A DNA stretch of 50,543 nt from Thermoplasmatota archaeon (GCA_030619765.1 JAUXAU010000011.1:1-50543); one strand, 5' to 3'. Shown: positions 26,338 through 35,238, counted from the first letter of the stretch. Translations and numbers: made by a program. The notes: generated from the letters alone by a model not told the origin.

Positions 26338-27210
26338 ATGGGAAGTCCAAAGTTTCCTAAGAAAAAATACGAAACTCCCTTCCATCCTTGGAAGGAAGAT
26401 CGTATTGAATCTGAGAGAGGATTAATTAAAAAATATGGACTCAAGAATCACAAAGAAGTATGGAAAGCAAAAACATACCTGGGGAGATATAGACATCAAG
26501 CGAGGGAGTTACTTGCAAAGATAGGAGGAAAAGATCCTCAAGTAAAAAAAGAGAGTGAACAACTACTTCTCCATCTTACCAGAATGAGCATATTACCTGC
26601 TGGTTCGTCGCTTGATGATGTATTAGCATTAGAAACTGAATCGGTGCTTTCTAGGAGATTACAAACCCTTGTATTTTTAAAAGGCTTTTCAAGTACTACT
26701 ACTCAATCTAGACAATTGATCAACCATGGACATGTTGCAATTGGAGAAAGAAAGGTAACTATTCCAAGCTATATGGTCTCAAAAGATGAAGAAAACGATA
26801 TAGGTTATACTGGTAAGTCTCCTTTAAATGAATTATCACATCCTGCAAGACCTAAGACAGATGTTTACAAGACTGATGTTACTACTTCTAAAATAGAAAA
26901 AACTGATGAAGAAACTGTCAAACCAAAAAAAGAAGAAGAACCTGAACCTGAGGTAAAAAAGGAGAAAACTGAAAAGAAGGAAGAAAAGATCACAGAGCCA
27001 ACAAAAGAGCAAGAAGAAAAAACTGAAACTAAAGAAGAGGAGAAAACCAAAGATAAACCAGAGGTTAAAAAAGAAACTATGGAACCAGCAAAAAAACCTG
27101 AGGATGCTACTAAAGAAAAACCAGACGAAAAAAAATCTCCTCCAGATGAAAAACAGGCAGAATTAAAAGAGGAAAATAAAGAAACCGATGAAAAAAAGGA
27201 GGGTAAATAG
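26338..27210 (+). CDS. rps4: Ribosomal protein uS4 with long charged C-terminal extension
   Basis: The product has 290 residues. Residues about 1-180 are archaeal uS4 ([18 protein letters not shown]; the S4 domain [33 protein letters not shown], split here only for description). The last about 110 residues are almost purely Lys/Glu/Thr/Pro. The start follows GGAGCGG. uS4 nucleates 16S rRNA folding. The tail mirrors the N-terminal extension of the adjacent uS13, an unusual pairing. Confidence 0.93.
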   Translation: MGSPKFPKKKYETPFHPWKEDRIESERGLIKKYGLKNHKEVWKAKTYLGRYRHQARELLAKIGGKDPQVKKESEQLLLHLTRMSILPAGSSLDDVLALETESVLSRRLQTLVFLKGFSSTTTQSRQLINHGHVAIGERKVTIPSYMVSKDEENDIGYTGKSPLNELSHPARPKTDVYKTDVTTSKIEKTDEETVKPKKEEEPEPEVKKEKTEKKEEKITEPTKEQEEKTETKEEEKTKDKPEVKKETMEPAKKPEDATKEKPDEKKSPPDEKQAELKEENKETDEKKEGK

Positions 27211-27212
27211 AT

Positions 27213-27596
27213 ATGGGTAGAACAGGAATAGCACATATTTACGCATCTTTTAACAATATTATAATTACTATAACAGATTTGACAGGTGCCGAAACGATCA
27301 CAAGGTGTTCCGGTGGAATGGTTACAAAATCAGCAAAAGATGAAGGGTCACCATATGCTGCCATGAAGGTTGCACAAGCTGCAGCTGACGCTGCTATGGA
27401 AAAAGGATTTGATAGAGTTAACGTACGAATTAGAGGAAAAGGGGGAAAGAAAGGTGGCTCTCCCGGTCGTGGTGCTCAGACTGCTATTCGTTCGCTTGTC
27501 AGAGCAGGGCTAAGGATTGGAAACATTGAAGATGTTACACCGCGCCCACATGATGGTACCAAAGTAAAAGGTGGCAAGCGAGGTAGGCGTATCTAA
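27213..27596 (+). CDS. rps11: Ribosomal protein uS11
   Basis: The 127-residue protein is typical: [20 protein letters not shown] at the start, [20 protein letters not shown] in the middle and the basic [19 protein letters not shown] end. It starts two bases after rps4, with GGAGGGT inside the rps4 end. It is a platform protein of the small subunit. No extension is present. Confidence 0.96.
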   Translation: MGRTGIAHIYASFNNIIITITDLTGAETITRCSGGMVTKSAKDEGSPYAAMKVAQAAADAAMEKGFDRVNVRIRGKGGKKGGSPGRGAQTAIRSLVRAGLRIGNIEDVTPRPHDGTKVKGGKRGRRI

Positions 27597-27605
27597 GGTG
27601 AACAG

Positions 27606-28400
27606 ATGAAAGTTAAAAGTGTAAAACTAAAAGGAAATAAAGGTATTTTAAAAATTGAAGATACTGATGTCTACTTTGTAAATTCTTTAAGGAGAATAAT
27701 GCTTTCTGAACTACCTAAACTAGCCATCCACGATGTTATAGTATATGATAACACTAGCCCTCTTTTTGATGAAATAATTTCTCATAGACTTAGTATGATT
27801 CCTCTACCTACTGATTTGCAATTACTAGTATATAAAGAGGATTGCAAATGCAAGGGTAAAGGATGTCCGAGTTGTACGGTTCGGTATACTTTGAGTAAAG
27901 AAGGAGAAGGAGTTGTATATTCTGGAGATTTGCAACCTGAAAACGAAAGTTGGGCCATAAAAGAAGACAAAATACCAATTGTTGAACTATCAAAAGAGCA
28001 GCGGATAATACTAGAAGTGGAAGCAAATCTTGGAAAGGGAACAGATCACGCAAAATGGCAAATAGTGCAAGCCCCAAGCTATAAATTGGAACCTACTATT
28101 GAAACTGATAAAAAGAGAATGGATGAAGTAAAGGAGTTCATAAAGCAACTTCCAAAAGATCTTGTTGAACTGAACGGTAACAAACTAGAAATGAAGGATG
28201 TCGCAAAATTACCTGTTCTGGAGTCATATATCAATAAGGAAAAGGTAGATTATATTACAGTTAAAAGGGATCCAAGCAAGATAACATTTAGTTTTGAAAC
28301 AGATGGATCGTTGAATGCAAAAGATGCTCTAAAAGAATCCGTCGATATACTTGTAAAAAAATATGAAGAACTTGGTAAACTTCTTAAAAAATTAAAATAA
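27606..28400 (+). CDS. rpoD: RNA polymerase subunit D (Rpo3), Fe-S cysteines lost
   Basis: The 264-residue protein has the alpha-like dimerisation core (YFVNSLRRIMLSELPKLAI), the four-Cys loop of domain 2 (DCKCKGKGCPSC) and the C-terminal helix. It pairs with subunit L to start polymerase assembly. Domain 3, which in many archaea carries ferredoxin-like clusters, is present at about 160-215 (KDLVELNGNKLEMKDVAKL) but contains no cysteine, so no cluster can bind there. GGTGA precedes the ATG. It closes the rps13-rps4-rps11-rpoD operon. Confidence 0.95.
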   Translation: MKVKSVKLKGNKGILKIEDTDVYFVNSLRRIMLSELPKLAIHDVIVYDNTSPLFDEIISHRLSMIPLPTDLQLLVYKEDCKCKGKGCPSCTVRYTLSKEGEGVVYSGDLQPENESWAIKEDKIPIVELSKEQRIILEVEANLGKGTDHAKWQIVQAPSYKLEPTIETDKKRMDEVKEFIKQLPKDLVELNGNKLEMKDVAKLPVLESYINKEKVDYITVKRDPSKITFSFETDGSLNAKDALKESVDILVKKYEELGKLLKKLK

Positions 28401-28459
28401 ATTTTTATTTTTTACCAAAAGTATCTTTTACACATTTTCTATTTTAGCTTTGCAAAAAA

Positions 28460-28532
28460 GGGCCTGTAGGGTAGCTTGGCATCCTTGTGGCTTCGGGAGC
28501 CATAGACTTGAGTTCAAATCTCAGCAGGCCCA
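28460..28532 (+). tRNA. tRNA-Pro (anticodon CGG)
   Basis: A full cloverleaf can be drawn. The acceptor stem is GGGCCTG/CAGGCCC with discriminator A at 28532. The D arm starts GGGT and has GG in its loop. The anticodon stem is GTGGC/GCCAT with the 7-nt loop TTCGGGA, giving anticodon CGG. The variable loop is four bases. The T arm is TTGAG-TTCAAAT-CTCAG. No intron is needed, and the CCA end is not encoded. Confidence 0.93.
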
Positions 28533-28695
28533 TGCTCGCGGGGGAGATCATGTAGGATTTACTACGGTATTACTCCTCTAACATAGAGGTAAATAGCTGA
28601 TGAAAACTGACGGAGATTGCGTGCAAAGAATGTCTGGTAACCGACGAAGTTTGCAATGGCAGCGCTCAAGCTGGGTATTTGGGTTTAAAGAGAAA
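28533..28695 (+). ncRNA. Candidate structured RNA downstream of tRNA-Pro
   Basis: This gene-free stretch is clearly richer in G+C than other gaps and packed with complementary blocks. GGGGGAG (near 28540) pairs with CTCCTCT and encloses GTAG-GATTTA-CTAC; an AACA follows, as in box H/ACA RNAs. A second domain is closed by AAATA/TATTT and holds TGCAAA/TTTGCA enclosing GTC-T-GG-TAA-CC-GAC. TGATGA and CTGA blocks near 28600 could form a kink-turn. No standard family fits fully. It is likely cotranscribed with the tRNA or separately expressed. Confidence 0.45.
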
Positions 28696-28750
28696 AGGAG
28701 GTAATGAGTTAAATATATATTTCAGTTTATAATCTATAATTTGGTCTAAT

Positions 28751-29425
28751 ATGAAAATCAAGGATATACCTAGGTATAATAGACCGGGTATAAGACTAAA
28801 GAAGAAAGGCGTTTCTTCTCTTTCCGATGCTGAATTATTGGCGATTGTTCTGGGCAGAGGAAATTTAGAAGAAAACGCTATTGATTTATCAAATAGGGTC
28901 CTTAAATCTCACAATTTTCATAAGCTAGCAGGTCTCTCACTTACTGAGCTTGATAAGGAACTCAAGGATCATATCAAAGCTCTGAAGATACATGCAATGT
29001 TTGAAATCTTTCGAAGAACAAATAAGTTGAAGAAAAAGGGGTTTAAGCTGAAGATAAAAACTGCAAAAGATGTTTATAATTATTATATTGATGAATTGGA
29101 GGATAAAAAGAAGGAACACTTTTATGCATTGTTATTAGATACCAAAAATAGAATAATTGCTGAGGAGTTAATTTCTGTAGGCACTCTAAATACATCTCTC
29201 ATTCATCCTCGTGAAGTGTTTAATCCTGCGATTAAAGCAAGCTCTAATTCACTTATTCTCGTGCATAACCATCCCAGTGGTGATTGTAGTCCTAGCAGTG
29301 AGGATAAAGAGGTTACAAAGATGTTATACAATGCTGGCGATCTCTTGGGGATTAAGGTTTTAGATCATATTATTATTGGTAAAGATGGATTTACGAGTTT
29401 AAAAGAAGAAGGATTGATACTGTAA
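28751..29425 (+). CDS. radC: RadC family JAB-domain protein
   Basis: The 224-residue protein has an N-terminal UPF0758 helix-hairpin-helix region (RPGIRLKKKGVSSLSDAELL) and a C-terminal JAB/MPN domain with the metal motif HNHPSGDCSPSSED and upstream Glu. The fold resembles zinc peptidases or nucleases, but the true activity of RadC is unknown, and the old recombination role has been questioned. RadC is common in bacteria and mobile elements and less so in archaea. It is convergent with hsdR, with two bases between the stop codons. Confidence 0.88.
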   Translation: MKIKDIPRYNRPGIRLKKKGVSSLSDAELLAIVLGRGNLEENAIDLSNRVLKSHNFHKLAGLSLTELDKELKDHIKALKIHAMFEIFRRTNKLKKKGFKLKIKTAKDVYNYYIDELEDKKKEHFYALLLDTKNRIIAEELISVGTLNTSLIHPREVFNPAIKASSNSLILVHNHPSGDCSPSSEDKEVTKMLYNAGDLLGIKVLDHIIIGKDGFTSLKEEGLIL

Positions 29426-29427
29426 TA

Positions 29428-32418
29428 TTATTGTTCTTCTTTTTTTTCATCTTCTCTTAATCTTTTATACACCTTTCTGAGCAAGTAATCTTTGACAATA
29501 TCTGCAAATGTTTTATCATCCATTATTCGTTTGAAGATCTCTTGATTTTGATCCATTCTTTCAATTAATTTTTCTAAGAACGCGTCATTGAATCCATATT
29601 TGAAGTTCTCAACTGTGTTGATTTTTGCTTGTTTTGATAGTGTTTCATCTTCTACGAGTTCCTCTTCAATCTGATCGAAAAAGAGTTTGTCTGCTTCGGT
29701 GAAATCTGTTCCAAATTTTTCATTTAATATTTGGATAATTTCAGAAAGTGGTGCAAGTTCTTCTTTTTCCTTTTTCGTTCCAACTTCTCTAGTAGGAGGT
29801 AATTCCCCAACTTCCTGTTTCTCAAGTTCGATGCTTCCTTCGCTCATTTTTTGGAGTCTGTAATATTCTAAGGCTACTTCATCACCTAGTTTGAATTTCT
29901 CAGACAATGCTTTCCTAGGGAGTTTGTTGAGGAGCAGTCTACCATATGCGTAGAATTTTTCCAGTTCTATATCTTGAAAAGGCATGATTTGAGCAAGAAA
30001 TGCATATAGACGTAAAAATGCGGTGAGTGTGTGCTTGAGGTCTTCTTGATCTTCTGGTTTTTCTAGTGCATTGTAGCGGTCTACTGCTGGATCTATAAAT
30101 GCATTTAATTGTGCATGGTCTTTTGTTGTGTATGACTCTTTTGATTTAAAAAATACCTTACAAAATGCATCAATTTCTGATTGTCTTGTTATTTGAAAAT
30201 TATCTAGTTTTGTTTTAAGATCATAGAGTTGATTAGGGTCTGTTGTTTCGGAGAGTATTGTTTGTTCATAATATGGTTGAAATGAATTTAATATCTCCTC
30301 GCGTTCATTTGCAAAATCAAGGATAAACGTATCTTCTTTTCCAGGGCAAACTCTGTTTAACCGTGAGAGTGTTTGCACTGCTTTTACTCCAGATAATTTT
30401 TTGTCAACATACATAGTGTGAAGCAGTGGCTGGTCGTATCCTGTTTGGTATTTTTCTGCAACAAGAAGTATCTGGTATTCGCTGGTATCGAATTTATCGG
30501 GTAATTCTTTTTCACCGAATCTATTCATTCCCGCTTCAGTGTATGAGATGTTATAGTCGTCTACAACTGTCCCTGAAAATGCAACGAGTGCTTTGATGTC
30601 GTTATATCCTTTTTCTTCCAGGTATTTGTCTAATTCTTGTTTATATCGAACAACGGCCAGGCGTGAAGGGGTAACAACCATTGCCTTTGCTTTTCCACCA
30701 ATTTTTTTCATAGTGCATTGTCTGAAATGTTCGATTATTACCTCTGTTTTTTGTGCAAGATTATGCGGGTGAAGTGTTAGAAATCGTGCTATTGCCCTGC
30801 TTGCTTTTTTCTTATTGATTTTAGGATCATCTTCAATTTGTTTAGAGAGTTTGAAGAAGGTTTTGTAGGTAATGTAATTTTTCAGAACGTCCATGATAAA
30901 TCCTTCTTCAATCGCCTGCCGCATCGAATAAAGATGAAATGGACGTGGTTTACCGTTTTCATCTTTTTCACCGAAAACTTCCAAGGTTTTTGCTTTTGGA
31001 GTGGCTGTGAAACCAAAGAAACTTAGGTTTTTCTGTGGTCCTCGTGCCTGCATTACTTTTCGTATTTGATCCTCGGGATCAATTTCTTCACCATATGTTT
31101 CTCCGTCTTCTTTTATATCGTATGTTGTGAGAGCCTCTTTGAGTTTTTCCGATGATTCTCCTCCTTGTGAGCTATGTGCTTCATCGACAATCACTGCATA
31201 TTTTCTTTTTGGAAGCGTTTCAATTTTATCCAGGACGAACGGAAATTTTTGTAATGTTGTAATAATGATGTTTGTTCCAGATTTGAGTGCTTCTGCAAGC
31301 TGGTTTGAGTCTTTATCAATTTTTTGAACAACGCCTTGTTTATGTTCAAATTGATAAATGGTATCTTGTAGTTGTTGATCCAAAACGAGTCTATCTGTTA
31401 CTACTACAACAGAGTCGAACACGCGTTTGTCTTCCTCAGTATGTAAACTTGACAGATGATATGCAAGCCATGCAATCGAGTTGCTCTTTCCACTTCCCGC
31501 TGAGTGTTCTACGAGATAGTTCTTTCCTGCTTCATATTTTCTTGCATCTTTTGATAATTTTCTTACAATATCAAGCTGATGAAATCTTGGAAAGATAAAC
31601 GTCTCTTTTTTAACGATTTTTCCACCGATTTTATAATCCTTCACTTCCAAGTGAAGAAAACGACCTAGGATATCCATCCAGCTGTCTTTTTCCCAAATGC
31701 ATTCCCACAAATACGCTGTTTTGTAGCCATCGGGATTTGGTGGGTTTCCTGCGCCTCGGTTATATCCTAGATTGAAAGGGAGAAACTTTGTTTTTTCCCC
31801 TTCTAGTTTTGTCGTCATATAGACTTCATCGGTGTCAACAGAAAAATGAACCAATGCTCTTTTCTTAAACTGAAAGAGAGGCTCTCTTGGATCTCTGTCC
31901 TCAATATATTGTTTTTCAGCATTATGAACATCTTGACCCGTGAATGGGTTTTTAAGTTCAACAGTTGCGACAGGATGACCATTAACGCTAAGGAGCATAT
32001 CAAGTGAGTATTCATGTTTTAAACTGTATTTTACTTGTCTTGTAACAATTAACCTGTTAAGATTATAGAGTCGTTTTGTCTCAGGGTTAAGTCCACTTGC
32101 TGGTTTAAAATATGCAAGTTTAAATCGAACACCATAGTCAATAATTCCCTTTCTTAAGACATCTAACATACCACGATTGTCCAGCTCTTTTCGAAGTCTT
32201 TGTAAAAATTTTGTTTCAACTTCAGATCCATGTATGTTTTCTAGTTTTTCCCAAGCTTTGGGTTGGCTCTCTTTGATAAATGAAATTATTGCTTTTGGAT
32301 CTAGTGCCATTTCACGATTAAAATCTTCGGGGTTTCCTTTGATGTAGCCTCCTTTCTCAAGGAGTGAGTTTTCAATGGCATCCTCGAATGCTTTTTCATC
32401 ATATATTTTAGGTGGCAT
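29428..32418 (-). CDS. hsdR: Type I restriction endonuclease subunit R
   Basis: The 996-residue protein has an N-terminal PD-(D/E)XK nuclease domain (Asp about 140, then VATVELKNPF with Glu-x-Lys about 154-156), and a superfamily 2 translocase core: Walker A HSAGSGKS about 305-312, VVVTDRLVLDQQL, VDEAHSSQGG about 413, GFTATPK and a later QTLSRLNRV motif. The C-terminal part is helical, for docking to M-S. It looks intact. It lies two bases after hsdS on the same strand. Confidence 0.94.
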   Translation of the reverse strand: MPPKIYDEKAFEDAIENSLLEKGGYIKGNPEDFNREMALDPKAIISFIKESQPKAWEKLENIHGSEVETKFLQRLRKELDNRGMLDVLRKGIIDYGVRFKLAYFKPASGLNPETKRLYNLNRLIVTRQVKYSLKHEYSLDMLLSVNGHPVATVELKNPFTGQDVHNAEKQYIEDRDPREPLFQFKKRALVHFSVDTDEVYMTTKLEGEKTKFLPFNLGYNRGAGNPPNPDGYKTAYLWECIWEKDSWMDILGRFLHLEVKDYKIGGKIVKKETFIFPRFHQLDIVRKLSKDARKYEAGKNYLVEHSAGSGKSNSIAWLAYHLSSLHTEEDKRVFDSVVVVTDRLVLDQQLQDTIYQFEHKQGVVQKIDKDSNQLAEALKSGTNIIITTLQKFPFVLDKIETLPKRKYAVIVDEAHSSQGGESSEKLKEALTTYDIKEDGETYGEEIDPEDQIRKVMQARGPQKNLSFFGFTATPKAKTLEVFGEKDENGKPRPFHLYSMRQAIEEGFIMDVLKNYITYKTFFKLSKQIEDDPKINKKKASRAIARFLTLHPHNLAQKTEVIIEHFRQCTMKKIGGKAKAMVVTPSRLAVVRYKQELDKYLEEKGYNDIKALVAFSGTVVDDYNISYTEAGMNRFGEKELPDKFDTSEYQILLVAEKYQTGYDQPLLHTMYVDKKLSGVKAVQTLSRLNRVCPGKEDTFILDFANEREEILNSFQPYYEQTILSETTDPNQLYDLKTKLDNFQITRQSEIDAFCKVFFKSKESYTTKDHAQLNAFIDPAVDRYNALEKPEDQEDLKHTLTAFLRLYAFLAQIMPFQDIELEKFYAYGRLLLNKLPRKALSEKFKLGDEVALEYYRLQKMSEGSIELEKQEVGELPPTREVGTKKEKEELAPLSEIIQILNEKFGTDFTEADKLFFDQIEEELVEDETLSKQAKINTVENFKYGFNDAFLEKLIERMDQNQEIFKRIMDDKTFADIVKDYLLRKVYKRLREDEKKEEQ

Positions 32419-32420
32419 TT

Positions 32421-33752
32421 TTACACTTCATTTCTTACATCAATTTTACCAGTTACTGCTTCTGAAATTAAAGCTGTTTTGTATTCTTCCAATAGTTCAA
32501 TTTCTTTTGCGATCTTAAATGTTGTCTCGTCTATTCTGTTTGTTTCCTTTTCGATAAATTCAACAATTTCTCTTTGTTCGTTAATAGGGGGAAGTATTAT
32601 CTTAAATAGTCCAACAGCCTCTTGAGTAATGCCAAAAAAGGTGGTTCCTGTCTTGTGAGTTTCGATGTGCACTTTAAACGGTTGCGAGTTAAGAGTATAA
32701 TATAGATATTTAGGAATAAAATCATTTTTTAATGGTCTTAAAACAAGCAAATGACTATTTAAAGATGTTTTCCTAGGTAAATAATCAACATACAATAGTT
32801 TTCCTATTGTCCCATCTTTAGTCATTAAAACATCATGTAATTTTAATTGAATCTCAGGTGCTTGATTGTATCGTTCTTCTGTTATATGGTAAACTTCATC
32901 CCATCTAATAACTCCATCTTTGAAGTTCATGCCTGTGATTAGATAGGGGCCGTTATCTGTAAATTCAGATTGTCGTAAACCCTGCCAACCAATACGCCCC
33001 TTCATATAACAAATACACTTCAACTTCTTCATTTCCCAATGTTCAGGTATTTTCCCCAACCACTCAATACCTGAATCTATCATTGAGGCATTAGAGTTCA
33101 AACCCTTAGTTACAGCTCGTTCAATAATTGCAGCTCGTTCTTCCTGAAGAAGTGTGACCATTTTTTGTTTCTCTTCAAGCAATTTATCAATTTTCCCGTT
33201 CTTTTCATTTAAAAAATCGACAATTATTTTTTGTTCATTGATTGGAGCCAACGGAATTTCTAAATTTTGGTATTTTTCTGCTGAAATATTTTGAATTGTA
33301 GACTGGATAAAAGTCCTATTTTTCCAATTTTCATAACTATTAGATTTTGTATAGTAATCCAAAAAATCTGAACTAATTCTATCATTTAACAGACTAGCCT
33401 TAATCAAATACCCTGCAAAGCAAGCATTACCCTCGAATCCTTTAAATTGAAAAGTTTTTCCAACTGTTGCTCCACTTCGAGCAAATAATATATCTCCTTC
33501 TTCCAATAGATATTCTTTTGCTAAGGAATATGGAAGTGATTTCCAAGTATCAGAACGAAGATTTCCCTTTTCATCAAAATCAGTAATTCTTATATACCTT
33601 GGTAGCTCTGGATCTTCAAGTTCTGCTGCTTCATTGGCACCATATTTTAATTTTTCTTTAACTAACCATTTTAGCCGGATCAATTTCCAATTTATCGGAA
33701 TCTTTCCTATCCATCTGATACAAGAATCCTTGTATCTAGGGTACTCCTTCAT
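32421..33752 (-). CDS. hsdS: Type I restriction specificity subunit S
   Basis: The 443-residue protein has two target recognition domains, each preceded by a WIGKIP-x-NW or WLGKIPEHWE motif. They are separated by a conserved coiled-coil repeat (INEQKIIVDFLNEKNGKIDKLLEEK) and closed by a second one (INEQREIVEFIEKETNRID). It selects the bipartite DNA site recognised by the complex. Its start overlaps the end of the hsdM remnant (ATGA). Confidence 0.93.
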   Translation of the reverse strand: MKEYPRYKDSCIRWIGKIPINWKLIRLKWLVKEKLKYGANEAAELEDPELPRYIRITDFDEKGNLRSDTWKSLPYSLAKEYLLEEGDILFARSGATVGKTFQFKGFEGNACFAGYLIKASLLNDRISSDFLDYYTKSNSYENWKNRTFIQSTIQNISAEKYQNLEIPLAPINEQKIIVDFLNEKNGKIDKLLEEKQKMVTLLQEERAAIIERAVTKGLNSNASMIDSGIEWLGKIPEHWEMKKLKCICYMKGRIGWQGLRQSEFTDNGPYLITGMNFKDGVIRWDEVYHITEERYNQAPEIQLKLHDVLMTKDGTIGKLLYVDYLPRKTSLNSHLLVLRPLKNDFIPKYLYYTLNSQPFKVHIETHKTGTTFFGITQEAVGLFKIILPPINEQREIVEFIEKETNRIDETTFKIAKEIELLEEYKTALISEAVTGKIDVRNEV

Positions 33753-34365
33753 ATCTCTATTACCTCTTTTAGCATCCCTTCAGATTCTTCGTCTAATTTT
33801 AAGATATCTTCTTTAATCTCCTCAAGACTTCTCAATGGTTTATACTTATAGAAATATCTCGTAATATTAATTTCATAACCAATTTTTGTCTTACTATGAT
33901 CTATCCATGCATCAGGCACATGGGGCAATACCTCTCTTTCAAAATAGATTTGAATATCCTCTTTGAGAGGGGCATTTTCATAATCTCTCAAATCCGTGTC
34001 GGGTTCTGGTTCTCCTTTTGCATTTGTGCATATATCTGCTGTTTCATCACGTTCTGACAAAGCATTCATTATTGCCTTAAAGAGTGGTGCAGAAACATCC
34101 AAACCCGAGTCTTTACTCTGTTGTTTCAACACCGCTTTAAATTCATCACGGTTCTTATACAATCTATTCGAATCCATTTTTGAAAGCATATCAAGAATCT
34201 GTTGTTGTTTTTCTTTTCCTTCTTCAATCTCTTTTAATCTTGCTTCTCCTTTCTTTCGGCTAGTAGCAAGGCTGGCGAATGTTTTCTCTTCTTTGAGTTT
34301 TTCAATTCTTTCTTTTGATCTAATATCAAATCACCTTGATATTGATTCCCCATTATATCATTCAT
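33749..34365 (-). pseudogene. hsdM: Type I methyltransferase subunit M, 5'-truncated and frameshifted
   Basis: Only the C-terminal part of an N6-adenine methylase subunit remains. The segment VLPHVPDAWIDHSKTKIGYEI is the usual C-terminal signature, preceded by SDRNRLYKN-type and KDSGLDVSAPLF segments. The frame is open from 34330 to the stop. A TGA at 34331-34333 cuts it, but the sense continues in another frame (MGNQYQGDLILDQK from 34351), so a frameshift lies near 34320. The SAM-binding and NPPF catalytic domains (several hundred residues) are missing. Without an M subunit elsewhere the R-S pair cannot methylate or restrict. Confidence 0.8.
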
Positions 34366-34477
34366 CCTCAACTATTACGAATTTCTCCATTTATATAATT
34401 TATTTTTGGTATATTGAAAGTATTGATTTCCCCTCAGGTTCAACAGATTTACTTTCAATGATGATTCTGAGTTTATG
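34366..34477. other. Gene debris between hsdM remnant and wHTH gene
   Basis: Short open stretches occur on the minus strand, such as MEKFVIVEDE immediately before the MNDIMGNQ frame, and KLRIIIESKSVEPEGKS. They look coding but end quickly. With the flanking truncated genes this suggests repeated deletion or recombination. Confidence 0.4.
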
Positions 34478-34537
34478 CTAAGATCCATTCTTTATCTTGC
34501 TTAGATACAACCTTTTAGCTCGCTCAAGTTTCACGTA
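34478..34537 (-). pseudogene. 20-codon fragment of the PD-(D/E)XK nuclease 3' end
   Basis: The minus-strand frame reads YVKLERAKRLYLSKIKNGS and stop. It matches the last 20 residues of the nuclease at 42063 (YVKHEQSKRLYLSKIKNDS) and of the fragment at 35898. It overlaps the end of the wHTH ORF in another frame. Confidence 0.65.
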
Positions 34538-34752
34538 ATTTCCCAATGCCCTCCTTTTGCTGGGCCAACTCGTTTTAGTAATCTGTTTCTCTTCAATTTT
34601 GAAATGTTGTTCTCAACAGCAGTAGTGGATATATTGAGAGATTTAGAAAGTTCTGAAATAGTAACAAATTTATCTTTGAGTATAATCTCTAATATCTTCT
34701 CCTCATTTTCTCCCAACTTACTACCAACCTTCATTCCTTCATGATTTCCCAA
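34531..34752 (-). CDS. Winged helix-turn-helix domain, probable gene fragment
   Basis: The 73-residue ORF is a single wHTH (NEEKILEIILKDKFVTISEL; LNISTTAVENNISKLKRN; RVGPAKGGHWEI). This is the type normally found at the C-terminus of AlbA_2/Schlafen-type ATP-binding proteins (COG2865), where it follows a large N-terminal domain that is absent here. A second copy of the GGHWEI end lies just upstream on the same strand (KKGGHWEIMKE near 34735-34770), supporting duplication and decay. It could still act as a small DNA-binding protein. Confidence 0.5.
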   Translation of the reverse strand: MGNHEGMKVGSKLGENEEKILEIILKDKFVTISELSKSLNISTTAVENNISKLKRNRLLKRVGPAKGGHWEIT

Positions 34753-35106
34753 TGACCACCTTTTTTAGATCAACATGTCTAATTTTACCTGCGTTTTTAA
34801 ATTCAAATGTTTTCATTTCATTTCCTCTCATAATAATTCTTATTCTCTTTACTTCTTCTTCCCTCTTCAATAACTGCTGCTGTCCAAGTATCAGCAAATG
34901 TAAGAATCAAATCTAATAAAGTTAAAAATATATCATATCATAGTAGGTGCAACAATCGTACAATGACAAAATTCCTTAAGATTTCTAGAGGTTCTAACAT
35001 AAGTTTTTTGTATTCTATTTGATATACATAATTAAAAGTGACCTGAAATAGTGGAATACATAAATATTAAATACTACCTCATATAATATAGTTAATTGGA
35101 GATATT
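34753..35106. other. Decayed coding remnants and a plus-strand promoter
   Basis: On the minus strand, fragments without a start codon can be read, such as LILTFADTWTAAVIEEGRS and MRGNEMKTFEFKNAGKIRH leading into KKGGHWEI. They resemble ends of accessory genes. On the plus strand, TAAATATTAAATACT near 35060 and TTGGAGAT just before 35107 form the promoter and ribosome binding site of the small ORF. Confidence 0.4.
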
Positions 35107-35238
35107 ATGAAACATCTTTCCAAAGAGCAGAAGGGTAGACTAATTAGTTCTTTCGAAAAGAAAAGTCATTCGGAATTTCTCCGAGAATTTCAAATTGAAC
35201 TCTCTAAAAACGGATTTTATGATAAATTCATTAAATAA
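35107..35238 (+). CDS. 43-aa basic protein, candidate antitoxin or regulator
   Basis: The ORF starts MKHLSKEQKGRLISSFEKKS and ends ELSKNGFYDKFIK. It is helical, rich in Lys and Glu, and has no cysteines. A TATA-like box and GGAGAT upstream of the ATG support expression. Its 3' end overlaps that of the convergent PIN gene by 8 nt, so the two transcripts are antisense to each other at their ends. No family is recognised. Confidence 0.5.
   Translation: MKHLSKEQKGRLISSFEKKSHSEFLREFQIELSKNGFYDKFIK

Noticed and set aside
27782-28077. Minus-strand ORFs inside rpoD and similar opposite-strand frames within hsdR, livH and asnS
   Set aside because: They are shadows of well-supported genes on the other strand, with no motifs or start signals.
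28588-28620. Hammerhead ribozyme core (CTGATGA)
   Set aside because: No GAAA strand with a matching stem II and no cleavage-site stem at the needed positions.
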